A DNA stretch of 64,000 bases from HdN1 sp964473645 (GCA_964473645.1 CAYYPW010000027.1:6400-70399), one strand, 5' to 3'; numbered from the stretch's first letter, positions 54,301-62,605 are shown. A program made the numbers and translations. Notes: generated by a model not told the origin, from the letters alone.

Positions 54301-56158
54301 CTTTACCGATTCTACCAACGCCTACTATCGCTATATGCGCCTATCCGCAACAGACGCAGGAAACACTGTGAATTATGTTCGAGGCGATACAACTATTGCT
54401 GGTACACGCAACCGTACAATCGACTACGATAATGACGGTGTTAGTGAAAAGTGGCGCCTTGGCGATATTATCCACTCTACGCCAGCAATTGTTGGTCGAC
54501 CCAACGGTCCCTACTATGACTATTATGGCGATTCAACTTACAAAACGTTTCGTGACAAGTATTACAATCGCCGTCAGGTAATTTATGCAGGCGGAAATGA
54601 TGGCATGCTCCACGCGTTTAACGGTGGATTTTGGGACTCTGATAACGAAAGATTTGTCACCTCTCTCAATTCGGAAACGGCACACGCATTGGGTACCGAA
54701 CTATGGGCATACGTACCAATGAATTTGCTGCCACATTTGCAGTGGCTGAGGGATCCAAACTTTAATCACGTTTACTACGTAGATGGCGAACCCGCGACTT
54801 ATGATGTGAACATTTTTCCCAATGATACAACCCATCCCGGTGGATGGGGCACGATCTTGGTTGTAGGAATGCGCCTCGGGGGCGGAGAAATACGAGTAGA
54901 TGCAAATGGTGTAGCTGCCGATAACGCAACTGATGTTGATAATCCTAATCACGAAAGAATAATGCGTTCTTCGTTCATGGTATTTGACGTAACCGACCCG
55001 GAAAGCCCACCTGTACTATTGTTTGAAGGAAATCGTTCGGATATTGGTTTTACCACTAGCAAACCCGAGTTGGTTTACATGCGAGTTCCAACAATTGATT
55101 CAGGTGTTGGAGACAACTGGAGCACCCCATCCAAAAATGCATGGTACTTGGCGTTTGGCAGTGGTCCCACCTCTCTATCGACGTCGACAAGTAGTCAAAA
55201 CGGCAGATTTTTCCTGTTTGATTTGGCCAACCGCTCTTACTCCCTGGTGAGTGATCTTGGCGTAGCATCTTCGTTTATTGGAGATCCTTACGCGCTGGAT
55301 GGAGATAAGGATGGTATTACCGATCGAGTCTACTTTGGCATGATCGAAGGTGCGGCTTCATCAGCTCAGGGCAGACTACTGCGTATGGTACCCAATAGCA
55401 CAACAATCTCTAGCTCAAACTACTACACGATGATCGATAGCGATCAACCCTTCTTGGCAAAACCGTACGCAGAATTTATCGGTGGCTCATGGTGGGTGTT
55501 TGCTGGAACAGGTCGCTTACTGGACACGGATGACAACACCAATGCCACGCAGCAAACATTTTATGGTTTGAAAGAACCCACAAACAGTACCGGAACACTC
55601 ACTAATGGCACACTGACCAAAGCAAGTTTAATCGATATGACATCGGTAAAATTAAAAACTGATGGAACGTTGGTAACGAGCAAGGTAATTGGCAGCACCA
55701 CAGTGACTAATAATGCTGGCTTGAAAGAAGCTATCGCCGGCCAACCCGGCTGGTATGTGAATCTCACTAAAACCGGCACCACAACACCGACGGGCAGAAG
55801 CACCCGAATGCCAGCAAAAGTATTCAATTTGGTTTTGTTTACCGAGTATATTCCACCTGCAGACTCCTGCCAAATTGATGGCGTAAGCTACTTATATGCC
55901 ATTGACTATAGAACGGGGGCAGCGTCACCCAGTGACAGCTTTAGTGAGAACGATTTAACTGCAACCACGGCTTATGAAGTGTCAAACAAACAATATCTTG
56001 GGTTTGGTTTAGCTGCATCGCCAGTGGTCCATCAAGGTGATGATGGATCTCTCACCGCAGTTATTGCAACAAACCGCGGTGAACTCCTAACAAGCAAAAT
56101 ATACCCTGATGCGGTTCTGGCCGGACGTCAGTCCTGGCGGCAAATTTTTGATTTCTAG
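51308..56158 (+). CDS. pilY1: Type IV pilus tip protein PilY1
   Basis: A secreted protein of 1616 residues at the pilus tip, needed for extension and for adhesion or surface sensing. The signal peptide ends near GMAA. The N-terminal half (~30-830) is of the PPLIMLALGVDHQLFMKAYSD type, with ASDT-like DTNGDGSLD and a WSGNFLNWSTMTRMD motif, and lacks a clear von Willebrand MIDAS (DxSxS). Residues ~840-1600 form the PilY1 beta-propeller, with STPAIVG and YAGGNDGMLHAFNGG. An EF-hand-like calcium loop is at 979-990 (Asp979, Asp981, Asp983, Asp987, Glu990), matching the known Ca2+ site of P. aeruginosa PilY1 in kind. An RGD triplet is at 1025-1027. AGGA precedes the ATG. Confidence 0.93.
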   Translation: MKISIRQCLMPLLAASFVFMAGTSGMAAVPTAVNYSAIPPTLTRQQPPLIMLALGVDHQLFMKAYSDYSDTNGDGSLDTTYDDSFSYYGYFDSGWCYNYNTGTGVFDPVSAATGANNHFCTSAGAEWSGNFLNWSTMTRMDVVRRVLYGGKRSTDTDTNTVLERAALPRDVHAFAKVLSANVTDLTPYSASTITLCNYSQYNSTTAKLVEGFSMMETPTNPVFEVAQDAFPRWAAGEVTQCVYDGGSNRPSAATQRLAATPLVVRVASCVATKDATTSTRCKPYSSASKPVGLLQTYGEGGQVRFGLMSRSYDKNTKGGVLRKNISKINGNTDAATDEVNASTGVFNSGVNGIIRNLEEFRIFGYDYVNSRYPDCGSPGITVDQFKTGAAGQTCINWGNPLGEIYLEALRYFAGASANAAFDANDSVLSTGLTKATWSDPLTTDTACANCAIIMLSAGLNSFDRDDLSTYTDINGISSTATGSPLTLDQKTNAIGTFEYGTFSGSYLSGGTDRICSPKTLSGLADATGICPEVPALEGGYHIAGMALQAKTGDLRTTTGWNGDQSVDTYAIEVAESLPSFTFTVGTGSITFLPACQASSDSTTWRNCSLADVQVLSITKDSGGNTTSGTLRFYWEDSYWGNDYDLDGAEDISFCIGAACGGGVSANQIRITHGTNYAAAGHSLRFGYTITGTSGKDGIIGTYTTADDGWVLRPGGQNFDCITSPATCVKPAAVNADKTFTYTAGASTAKLLKKPLWYAAKYGGFNDLDGSGMPGYDGSDLDTTPDTSDNREWDSKNNLTGAISSDGVPDNYFFANNPGQLEAQLGTVLDNIVKRTSAGTNAAVVANSSSGVGAVYQALYQPKLTKGNSVVEWGGMLHALFIDQKGNLREDSNSNAVLDNYATDKIVSIYYDDSVGETLVQRYTSTDGLTKTKSGSPVEISQLKKIWDARDRLSDIVDVNSQRTYTSSAQDGRYIFSFIDKDYDSVVDSGEIVDFTSSAFTDSTNAYYRYMRLSATDAGNTVNYVRGDTTIAGTRNRTIDYDNDGVSEKWRLGDIIHSTPAIVGRPNGPYYDYYGDSTYKTFRDKYYNRRQVIYAGGNDGMLHAFNGGFWDSDNERFVTSLNSETAHALGTELWAYVPMNLLPHLQWLRDPNFNHVYYVDGEPATYDVNIFPNDTTHPGGWGTILVVGMRLGGGEIRVDANGVAADNATDVDNPNHERIMRSSFMVFDVTDPESPPVLLFEGNRSDIGFTTSKPELVYMRVPTIDSGVGDNWSTPSKNAWYLAFGSGPTSLSTSTSSQNGRFFLFDLANRSYSLVSDLGVASSFIGDPYALDGDKDGITDRVYFGMIEGAASSAQGRLLRMVPNSTTISSSNYYTMIDSDQPFLAKPYAEFIGGSWWVFAGTGRLLDTDDNTNATQQTFYGLKEPTNSTGTLTNGTLTKASLIDMTSVKLKTDGTLVTSKVIGSTTVTNNAGLKEAIAGQPGWYVNLTKTGTTTPTGRSTRMPAKVFNLVLFTEYIPPADSCQIDGVSYLYAIDYRTGAASPSDSFSENDLTATTAYEVSNKQYLGFGLAASPVVHQGDDGSLTAVIATNRGELLTSKIYPDAVLAGRQSWRQIFDF

Positions 56159-56166
56159 GAGGCCCT

Positions 56167-56574
56167 ATGAAGCAGTCTTTAGAACAGAACGGCTTTACCT
56201 TGATTGAGCTGATTATAACGGTTGCAATTGTTGCCATTCTGGCTGCTGTTGCAATGCCGTCGTATTTAAAACAGTCACAGAAAAGCAATCGGGCTGACGG
56301 CACAACAGCGTTACTTAACGTTGCATCTCTGCAGGAGCGCTGGTACACACTACATAACACCTATGCAGACGATATCAGTGATGTAGGGGGCAGCACTACA
56401 GAACGTGGTTACTACACAATTGCTGTAACCAATCCTAGCTGTGGTACAACCACTTTTTCGTGCTTCACGCTGACAGCGACTGCAGTGGCTGGGCAACCCC
56501 AAGCAAGTGATACTGGTTGCACCACGTTGACCTTAAAACATACGGGAGAAAAGACGCCAACAGCATGCTGGTGA
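56167..56574 (+). CDS. pilE: Type IV pilin-like minor pilin PilE
   Basis: A minor pilin of 135 residues. The prepilin site is QNG/FTLIELI with Glu at +5, then VAIVAILAAVAMPSYL and the PilE motif SNRADGTTALLNVASLQERWY. The C-terminal region has cysteines that can form disulfides (CGTTTFSC, DTGC, ACW). It is 8 bp from pilY1 and is the last gene of the operon. A hairpin overlaps the end of the convergent radC gene just beyond it. Confidence 0.93.
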   Translation: MKQSLEQNGFTLIELIITVAIVAILAAVAMPSYLKQSQKSNRADGTTALLNVASLQERWYTLHNTYADDISDVGGSTTERGYYTIAVTNPSCGTTTFSCFTLTATAVAGQPQASDTGCTTLTLKHTGEKTPTACW

Positions 56575-56592
56575 CCGGATTATTTGCAGGAA

Positions 56593-56615
56593 GGGTGTAA
56601 CATCTAGTTACACCC
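56593..56615. terminator. Hairpin between pilE and radC, possible bidirectional terminator
   Basis: GGGTGTAAC (56593-56601) and GTTACACCC (56607-56615) are perfect arms with a 5-nt loop. It lies between two converging genes and covers the radC stop. No T run follows on either strand, so it is a weak terminator by itself. Confidence 0.5.
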
Positions 56616-57282
56616 ACCCCCGCTCCGCCAGCGACACCACCTCGGCATCCCCCACCACCAGATGATCCAATACCCGGATATCCACCAACCCCAACGCATC
56701 CTTCAAACGACGCGTGATCGACTGATCCGCATGACTCGGCTCCGCCACCCCGGATGGATGATTATGGGCGAAAATCAGCGCCCCTGCATTACAACGCAAC
56801 GCCTCTTTCACCACCTCCCTCGGATACACCGCAGCCCCATCCAGCGTCCCGAAGAACAGTTCTTTATATTGAATCAACCGATGCTGACTATCGAGAAACA
56901 AAGCCGCAAATACCTCCCGCTCATACCCCCGCATCCGCGCTTGCAGATAACGCCCCACCTTCGCTGGTGACGTAAACGCCTCCTCCCGCACCAACGACTG
57001 CTCCAGGTAACGCCGCCCCAACTCCAGCGCCGCCTGCAACTGCACATATTTGGCCTCGCCCACCCCTTTCACCACCGACAGCTGCTCAGCGCTTGCATCC
57101 ATCATCGCCCGCAAGCCCCCAAACTGCCGCAACACCTCCCGCCCCAGTTCCACCGCATTCATACCGGGAATCCCCGTACGAAAGAATATCGCCAACAACT
57201 CGGCATCGGTCAGCACCGTCGCCCCTTTCTCCAGCATCTTTTCACGTGGCCGATCTTCTGCCGGCCAAGTTCGAATTGACAT
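56608..57282 (-). CDS. radC: RadC-family JAB-domain protein
   Basis: A protein of 224 residues, the usual size. A helix-hairpin-helix region (VVKGVGEAKYVQLQAALELGRR) precedes the JAB/MPN+ metalloprotease-like domain with the HNHPSG motif and distal Asp (AHNHPSGVAEPSHAD). Despite its name, a repair role for RadC is doubtful in E. coli. ATG at 57282 has AAGGAGG upstream; the frame runs back to 57525 through a repeat element, which is spurious. In related genomes radC is followed by rpmB on the same strand; here the pilin operon lies between them. Confidence 0.96.
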   Translation of the reverse strand: MSIRTWPAEDRPREKMLEKGATVLTDAELLAIFFRTGIPGMNAVELGREVLRQFGGLRAMMDASAEQLSVVKGVGEAKYVQLQAALELGRRYLEQSLVREEAFTSPAKVGRYLQARMRGYEREVFAALFLDSQHRLIQYKELFFGTLDGAAVYPREVVKEALRCNAGALIFAHNHPSGVAEPSHADQSITRRLKDALGLVDIRVLDHLVVGDAEVVSLAERGWV

Positions 57283-57320
57283 CAATCCTCCTTGATTTTC
57301 CATACCACTCAGATGCACAA

Positions 57321-57434
57321 GAAGGCCGGGGTGGGCAAAGGATTTCGGGAACGTCGGCGCCATGGATGGCGCCGTCGAGCCTACAGGGATGTACTTGCGG
57401 CGATTCCTGAAAGCATTTACCCACCCCGGCCTTC
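57321..57434. repeat. 114-bp palindromic repeat element between radC and coaBC
   Basis: Outer arms of 31 bp (57321-57351 and 57404-57434) are complementary at 27 positions, with a perfect run GAAGGCCGGGGTGGG on the outside. Inside, CGGCGCC-ATGGAT-GGCGCCG (57355-57374) is a perfect hairpin, followed by the stretch CTACAGGGATGTACTTGCGG. This core is like a dispersed non-coding repeat I recall from marine gammaproteobacterial genomes. The element lies in the divergent gap and could fold into a cruciform or a structured RNA on either strand. Confidence 0.8.
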
Positions 57435-57577
57435 CATTCCAAGCGTCGCACCCAAGCTTACAAAGACACAACATCCACAACGGCAGCCCCTTTCCAAACG
57501 CACCAGCCCCCCCTATAGTTGTCAACTATTGACCTATCGCCCCAAACTCCCCGAAAACCACGGCATTAAGACACCCC

Positions 57578-58792
57578 ATGAGCCTGAACCACCGCAGAAT
57601 CGTGCTCGGCATCACCGGCGGCATCGCTGCCTACAAAGCAGCAGAACTCACCCGCCGCCTGCGCGAACAAGGCGCCCAACTCCATGTCGTCATGACCGAA
57701 GGCGCCCAAGCCTTCATCACCCCGCTCACCCTGCAAGCCCTCTCCGGCAACCCCGTCCACACCAGCCTGCTAGACCCCGCCGCCGAAGCCGCCATGGGCC
57801 ATATCGAACTCGCTCGCTGGGCCGAACTGATACTGATCGCCCCCGCCACTGCCGACTTTATCGCACGCCTCGCCCACGGCCACGCCAACGACCTGCTCAC
57901 AACCCTTTGTGTTGCCGCCCGCTGCCCCATCGCAGTCGCCCCTGCCATGAACCAAGCCATGTGGTCTGCCGCCGCCACCCAGGACAATATGAAGATTCTG
58001 GCGCGCCGAAGCGTCCACACCTGGGGCCCCGGCATTGGCAGTCAAGCCTGCGGCGATATCGGTGCCGGCCGCATGCTAGAACCCGACGAGCTGGTGAGCG
58101 CCACACGTGAACTATTTGAAGAAACAGACCACCAGCCACTCGCAGGCAAAAAAGTCGTTCTCACCGCTGGCCCCACCCGCGAAGCCATCGACCCCGTTCG
58201 ATTCATCAGCAACCACAGCTCCGGCAAAATGGGATTTTCTCTGGCCGAAGCTGCCGCACGCGCTGGCGCCACCGTGACACTCATCACAGGGCCAGTAAAC
58301 CTGGCGACCCCCGCCAACGTGCAACGCGTTAATGTCAGCAACGCCATCGACATGCTGGCCGCCGCCCAAACGCACTGCCAAGGCGCCGATATCTTTATCG
58401 CCACAGCGGCCGTCGCCGACTATCGCCCCGCCACTGCCGCCGACCAGAAAATAAAAAAGCAGGGAAAGGGCGACCCCATGACCCTCGACCTTATAGAAAA
58501 CCCCGACATTGTCGCCACCATCGCGAGACAAACCCCCAAGCCCTTCACGGTCGGTTTTGCTGCTGAAACACAGCAAGTCGTGCAATATGCCCGCGACAAA
58601 ATTCTTCGTAAAAACCTCGACATGATCGTAGCCAATGACGTCAGCCAGTCTGGAATCGGATTCAATAGCGACGAAAACGCCGTGACTGTGATCTGGCCGG
58701 AAGGAGAAAAAGCACTGCCGCAAACCAGCAAACAGAACATAGCAAAACAGATCCTCGCTCTGATAAATGAACGACTCATCGCACGCCACTGA
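57578..58792 (+). CDS. coaBC: Bifunctional phosphopantothenoylcysteine decarboxylase/phosphopantothenate-cysteine ligase
   Basis: CoaBC makes 4'-phosphopantetheine from 4'-phosphopantothenate in two steps. Residues 1-190 are the FMN-dependent decarboxylase CoaC, with the catalytic His75 in GHIEL, the conserved PAMN and Cys158 in SQACGDIGAGRM. Residues ~191-404 are the CTP-dependent ligase CoaB, with AGPTREAIDPVRFISNHSSGKMG (the conserved Asn) and the KIKK lysine. The length, 404, is standard. It diverges from radC. In Pseudomonas and E. coli dut follows directly; here algC follows after 115 bp. Confidence 0.97.
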   Translation: MSLNHRRIVLGITGGIAAYKAAELTRRLREQGAQLHVVMTEGAQAFITPLTLQALSGNPVHTSLLDPAAEAAMGHIELARWAELILIAPATADFIARLAHGHANDLLTTLCVAARCPIAVAPAMNQAMWSAAATQDNMKILARRSVHTWGPGIGSQACGDIGAGRMLEPDELVSATRELFEETDHQPLAGKKVVLTAGPTREAIDPVRFISNHSSGKMGFSLAEAAARAGATVTLITGPVNLATPANVQRVNVSNAIDMLAAAQTHCQGADIFIATAAVADYRPATAADQKIKKQGKGDPMTLDLIENPDIVATIARQTPKPFTVGFAAETQQVVQYARDKILRKNLDMIVANDVSQSGIGFNSDENAVTVIWPEGEKALPQTSKQNIAKQILALINERLIARH

Positions 58793-58842
58793 CCGGCACA
58801 GTTAGAGTTATCGCGCAGGGATTGCTAATCTATTAAGCAGCA

Positions 58843-58874
58843 CCTCTGTTTAGAGGAATCTCTATTCATAGAGA
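58843..58874 (+). promoter_or_regulatory. Two small adjacent hairpins in the algC leader
   Basis: CCTCT-GTTT-AGAGG (58843-58856) and TCTCTA-TTCA-TAGAGA (58859-58874) lie 34-65 bases before the algC start. They are perfect, and neither is followed by a T run. They may bind a regulator such as an RNA-binding protein or be chance. Confidence 0.4.
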
Positions 58875-58907
58875 ATCAGTAAGTATTTTCACAGGATTGC
58901 CAGCAAC

Positions 58908-61580
58908 ATGTTTAAATTTGGCAAAAAGAATGGCAGCGAGCCGCCCGCTTCAGACGCTCCGTCAACCGACGAGCCAAAATCGGAGCAGAATCAAAGCAAA
59001 ACAGCCAACAAAGGCGGTTCGCTTTTGCGCGGCCTTTTGCCCGCAATTGCAGGTAGCAGCCTCGTGGTTATCGCGCTTGGGGCTGCGCTGAATTTTCAGG
59101 TGATTCAACCGGCGGGCACCAAAGTCACGACCCAAGCGCTCGCGATTGACAGCAAACTCACACAACAGGCCGTTGTGCAGCAACTGGATGTGCTTCAGCA
59201 AAACAGCGGGTTAATAGCCCGTGACCCGCATGTGTTACGCAATATTCTGAGCGATCCCACGCAATTGGCCGGATTGGCTGACGACTATCGCAAGGCATTA
59301 ACCGGTGCCACCAGTGTACGCATCCTGTTGCCACGCCAAGCCCGCAAAGACAATTCCAGCGAGCCCCCCATCAGCTTCGCCCAACTGGAAATGATCAAGA
59401 CGGCTGAGACTGGCACACTACCACATCCAGAAATTCACATCGCCAAGGACAAGCTCTACATCAGCCTGGCCACCCCGATAAAACAGGGTGACAACGTCAT
59501 TGCGACACTCTATACCGCCTTCGATTTCAACGAAATCCGCCAACGCATCAGCAAACTGCAACCGGCAGTCGGCTATATGGAGTGGCTACAAACGTTTTCA
59601 GGTACACCAGCGTTGGTCGTTGCCACTCTCGGCGACGCCAGCAACAAACTGGGCGAACCGGTGAAACTGGAATGGGGTGTACCTCACTGGTCCATCCACA
59701 CCTACCCGCAGGCGCAAGGTAACCCGCTCTCGAACATGTCGTTCACGCTGATGGTGGTCATCGGTATTGGCGCAATACTGGTCGCAGGGCTCGGCGCCTT
59801 CAGCCTTCTCCTGGTGAATCGACAACTGCAGGCAAACGCCACCATGCTGGCGGGACACTTTCAATCACTGGTCAGTCGCGATAAACACACCGCGGCCTAC
59901 ACCTTGCCGCTATTTGCGTCGCTGGCACAAAGCATCGATCGCATGTTCCACGAACATGACGCCCAGCTTCGCCAGCAAGTCGCTATTGCTAAGCAGGACA
60001 GACCCGCAGCCGCTTCCGCAAGCAAAGGCTCCATGCTAGACGATGAAGACCCGCTTGATATCAGCCTGCACGGCGACGATCACGATTTGCTGGGGGGTGT
60101 TTCCGAACGCTACGCCAAGGAGGATTTACTTGCACAACCCTCCGATATCGACGCCCTCGATCTTGATGATATCGACATTGCCGAACGCGATGTCACGTTA
60201 CCAGCCGAAGGGATGCCCGCGGAGATATTTCGCGCCTACGACATTCGCGGCATTGTTGGCTCAACGCTGACCCCCGCCATTGCGCGTTTGATCGGTTGCT
60301 CCATTGGCTCGCAGGCTTTGGAAGCGGGGCAACGAGCAATCGTTGTCGCCCGTGATGGCAGGCTCTCCAGCGAATCGTTGCAACAATCACTGGTTGAAGG
60401 TTTGATTGAATCCGGGCAACGCGTCATCGACATCGGCATGGTTCCCACCCCCGTGCTCTATTTCGCCACCCATACGCTCGACACGCAATCCGGCGTCATG
60501 GTCACTGGCAGCCACAATCCCCCAGACTACAACGGCTTCAAGGTAGTGGTGGCTGGCACCACGCTCTCCAACCTGCAAATTCAAGCGCTGCGCACCCGAA
60601 TTGAGCAAGGCCGTTTCGCCCGCGGCCAGGGCACTTACGAACGGCAGGATATTCTCAAGGATTACAAAGACCGCATAACCAACGACGTGGTATTGGCCAA
60701 ACCCATGCGCGTCGTGCTCGACTGCGGTAACGGTGTCGGCGGAGTGATCGTGCCTGACGTGCTTGATCGCCTGGGCTGCACCGTCACCACCCTCTATGGA
60801 GACGTGGATGGACGCTTCCCCAATCACCACCCCGACCCGAGCATTGCCGAAAACCTTAAGGACCTGATTGACGCCGTTCGCAGCAAAAATGCAGATTTAG
60901 GCATTGCGATTGACGGTGATGGCGACCGTATCGGTGTTGTTACCAAGCAGGGCCAGATCATTTGGCCCGATCGACTGCTTATGTTGTATGTACGCGATCT
61001 GTTGTCGCGCAACCCCGGCGCCGATGTCGTCTACGACGTCAAATGCACACGCGATATCATCGATCTGGTCAGCAGCTTGGGCGGTCGCGCCATTCTCAGC
61101 CCCACAGGCCACTCGTTGATGAAAGCCAAGATGAAAGAAACCGGCGCCTTGGTAGGCGGCGAATTGTCTGGCCATATTTTCTTCAACGATCGCTGGTACG
61201 GCTTTGATGATGCCACGTATGCCGCAGCACGCCTGCTCGAAATCCTGTCGATGGAGCCTTTTGACATCGATGAGGTATTTGCTGAATTCCCCTCACGTGT
61301 GAACACGCCTGAGATCAAAATCCCGCTTAGCGAGGCCCGCAAGTTTGCTGTAGTCGAAAAACTGGCGGAACAAGGGAACTTTAGCGGTGGCAATCTGGTG
61401 AAAATCGATGGCGTCAGGGTAGACTATCCAGACGGATGGGGACTGATCCGTGCCTCCAACACCACACCTAACCTCATTGCCCGCTTTGAAGGCGACGATG
61501 ATGGCGCATTGCAGCGCGTCATGCAGCGTTTCCGCGAGCAGCTGCACAATGTGGACCCAGGCCTGACGATCCCCTTCTGA
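58908..61580 (+). CDS. algC: Phosphomannomutase/phosphoglucomutase AlgC with membrane-anchored N-terminal extension
   Basis: An enzyme of 890 residues that interconverts hexose 1- and 6-phosphates for alginate, LPS and other glycans. Residues ~436-890 are the catalytic PMM/PGM part, similar in length to the 463-residue AlgC: Ser535 in VTGSHNP is the phosphoserine, DGDGDRIG binds metal, GGELSGH contacts sugar and RASNTTPN binds phosphate. The N-terminal ~435 residues are unlike it: a polar leader, a membrane helix (~41-64), a periplasmic-type domain (~65-275), a second helix (~278-302) and an acidic linker. This resembles a sensor module. Long AlgC forms are annotated in some Pseudomonas genomes. 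It lies between coaBC and argB as in Pseudomonas, minus dut. Confidence 0.94.
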   Translation: MFKFGKKNGSEPPASDAPSTDEPKSEQNQSKTANKGGSLLRGLLPAIAGSSLVVIALGAALNFQVIQPAGTKVTTQALAIDSKLTQQAVVQQLDVLQQNSGLIARDPHVLRNILSDPTQLAGLADDYRKALTGATSVRILLPRQARKDNSSEPPISFAQLEMIKTAETGTLPHPEIHIAKDKLYISLATPIKQGDNVIATLYTAFDFNEIRQRISKLQPAVGYMEWLQTFSGTPALVVATLGDASNKLGEPVKLEWGVPHWSIHTYPQAQGNPLSNMSFTLMVVIGIGAILVAGLGAFSLLLVNRQLQANATMLAGHFQSLVSRDKHTAAYTLPLFASLAQSIDRMFHEHDAQLRQQVAIAKQDRPAAASASKGSMLDDEDPLDISLHGDDHDLLGGVSERYAKEDLLAQPSDIDALDLDDIDIAERDVTLPAEGMPAEIFRAYDIRGIVGSTLTPAIARLIGCSIGSQALEAGQRAIVVARDGRLSSESLQQSLVEGLIESGQRVIDIGMVPTPVLYFATHTLDTQSGVMVTGSHNPPDYNGFKVVVAGTTLSNLQIQALRTRIEQGRFARGQGTYERQDILKDYKDRITNDVVLAKPMRVVLDCGNGVGGVIVPDVLDRLGCTVTTLYGDVDGRFPNHHPDPSIAENLKDLIDAVRSKNADLGIAIDGDGDRIGVVTKQGQIIWPDRLLMLYVRDLLSRNPGADVVYDVKCTRDIIDLVSSLGGRAILSPTGHSLMKAKMKETGALVGGELSGHIFFNDRWYGFDDATYAAARLLEILSMEPFDIDEVFAEFPSRVNTPEIKIPLSEARKFAVVEKLAEQGNFSGGNLVKIDGVRVDYPDGWGLIRASNTTPNLIARFEGDDDGALQRVMQRFREQLHNVDPGLTIPF

Positions 61581-61660
61581 TACGTGCCGGCGAGTGTGCC
61601 GGCCTTGATATTTTATTTGAACGTTTTTGGGGACAGCCTCCGTGGGCTGTTTTGCTGGCC

Positions 61661-62584
61661 ATGTTGAACAAAGATCAGGCGATGAATGTCGCACAAGTAC
61701 TCTCCGAGGCGTTGCCCTACATCCAACGCTTTACCGGTAAGACCGTTGTCGTCAAATACGGCGGCAATGCCATGGAAACTGATGAAATCAAGAACAGTTT
61801 CGCCCGTGACATCGTGCTGATGAAGCTGGTTGGCATCAATCCTGTGGTCGTGCATGGCGGAGGACCGCAAATTGGCGACCTGCTCAAGCGCATTGGCAAA
61901 GAAAGCCGTTTCGTCGACGGCATGCGTGTCACCGATAGCGAAACCATGGATGTGGTGGAGATGGTACTCGGCGGCCTGGTCAACAAAGACATCGTCAACC
62001 TCATCAATAGCAACGGCGGCAAGGCCGTCGGCCTCTCGGGCAAAGATGCCCAGTTGATCCGCGCCAAAAAGCTGCAGGTGACCCGCGTACTCTCCAATCC
62101 AGAAGCCCCCGACATGCAGGCCTCCGAGATCATCGATATCGGTCAGGTCGGCGAGGTCGAGTCCATTAATACCGATATCGTCGACATGCTGGTCAAAGGC
62201 GATTTCATACCGGTAATCGCTCCTATCGGGGTGGGCGAAGATGGCACCAGTTTCAACATAAATGCGGACCTTGTCGCAGGCAAAATGGCTGAAGTGCTCA
62301 AAGCCGAAAAACTGATGTTGCTCACCAACATCAGTGGTCTGCAAGATAAGCAGGGCAATGTGCTGACGGGGCTCACTACCGCCCAGGTTGATGGATTGAT
62401 TGCCGATGGCACCATCTATGGCGGTATGCTGCCCAAGATCCGCTGTGCACTGGAAGCGGTACAGGGTGGCGCGACCAGCGCCCACATCATTGATGGCCGG
62501 GTGCCACACGCGGTATTGCTTGAGATATTCACCAACGAAGGCGTTGGAACCCTGATCACCAACAAGACCTTCACGCCTACCTGA
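61661..62584 (+). CDS. argB: Acetylglutamate kinase
   Basis: ArgB phosphorylates N-acetyl-L-glutamate in arginine synthesis. The protein has 307 residues. The amino-acid-kinase signatures are VVKYGGNAM, VVVHGGGPQIG, GLSGKDAQLI, NINADLVAGKMAEVL and GGMLPKI. The long N-terminal helix (VAQVLSEALPYIQRF) marks the arginine-sensitive hexameric type, so feedback inhibition by arginine is likely. ATG at 61661 is favoured; TTG at 61652 and ATG at 61682 are alternatives. A GC-rich hairpin lies between algC and argB. slmA follows after 21 bp. Confidence 0.97.
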   Translation: MLNKDQAMNVAQVLSEALPYIQRFTGKTVVVKYGGNAMETDEIKNSFARDIVLMKLVGINPVVVHGGGPQIGDLLKRIGKESRFVDGMRVTDSETMDVVEMVLGGLVNKDIVNLINSNGGKAVGLSGKDAQLIRAKKLQVTRVLSNPEAPDMQASEIIDIGQVGEVESINTDIVDMLVKGDFIPVIAPIGVGEDGTSFNINADLVAGKMAEVLKAEKLMLLTNISGLQDKQGNVLTGLTTAQVDGLIADGTIYGGMLPKIRCALEAVQGGATSAHIIDGRVPHAVLLEIFTNEGVGTLITNKTFTPT

Positions 62585-62605
62585 CACTGAGTAAGCGAGG
62601 ACACC

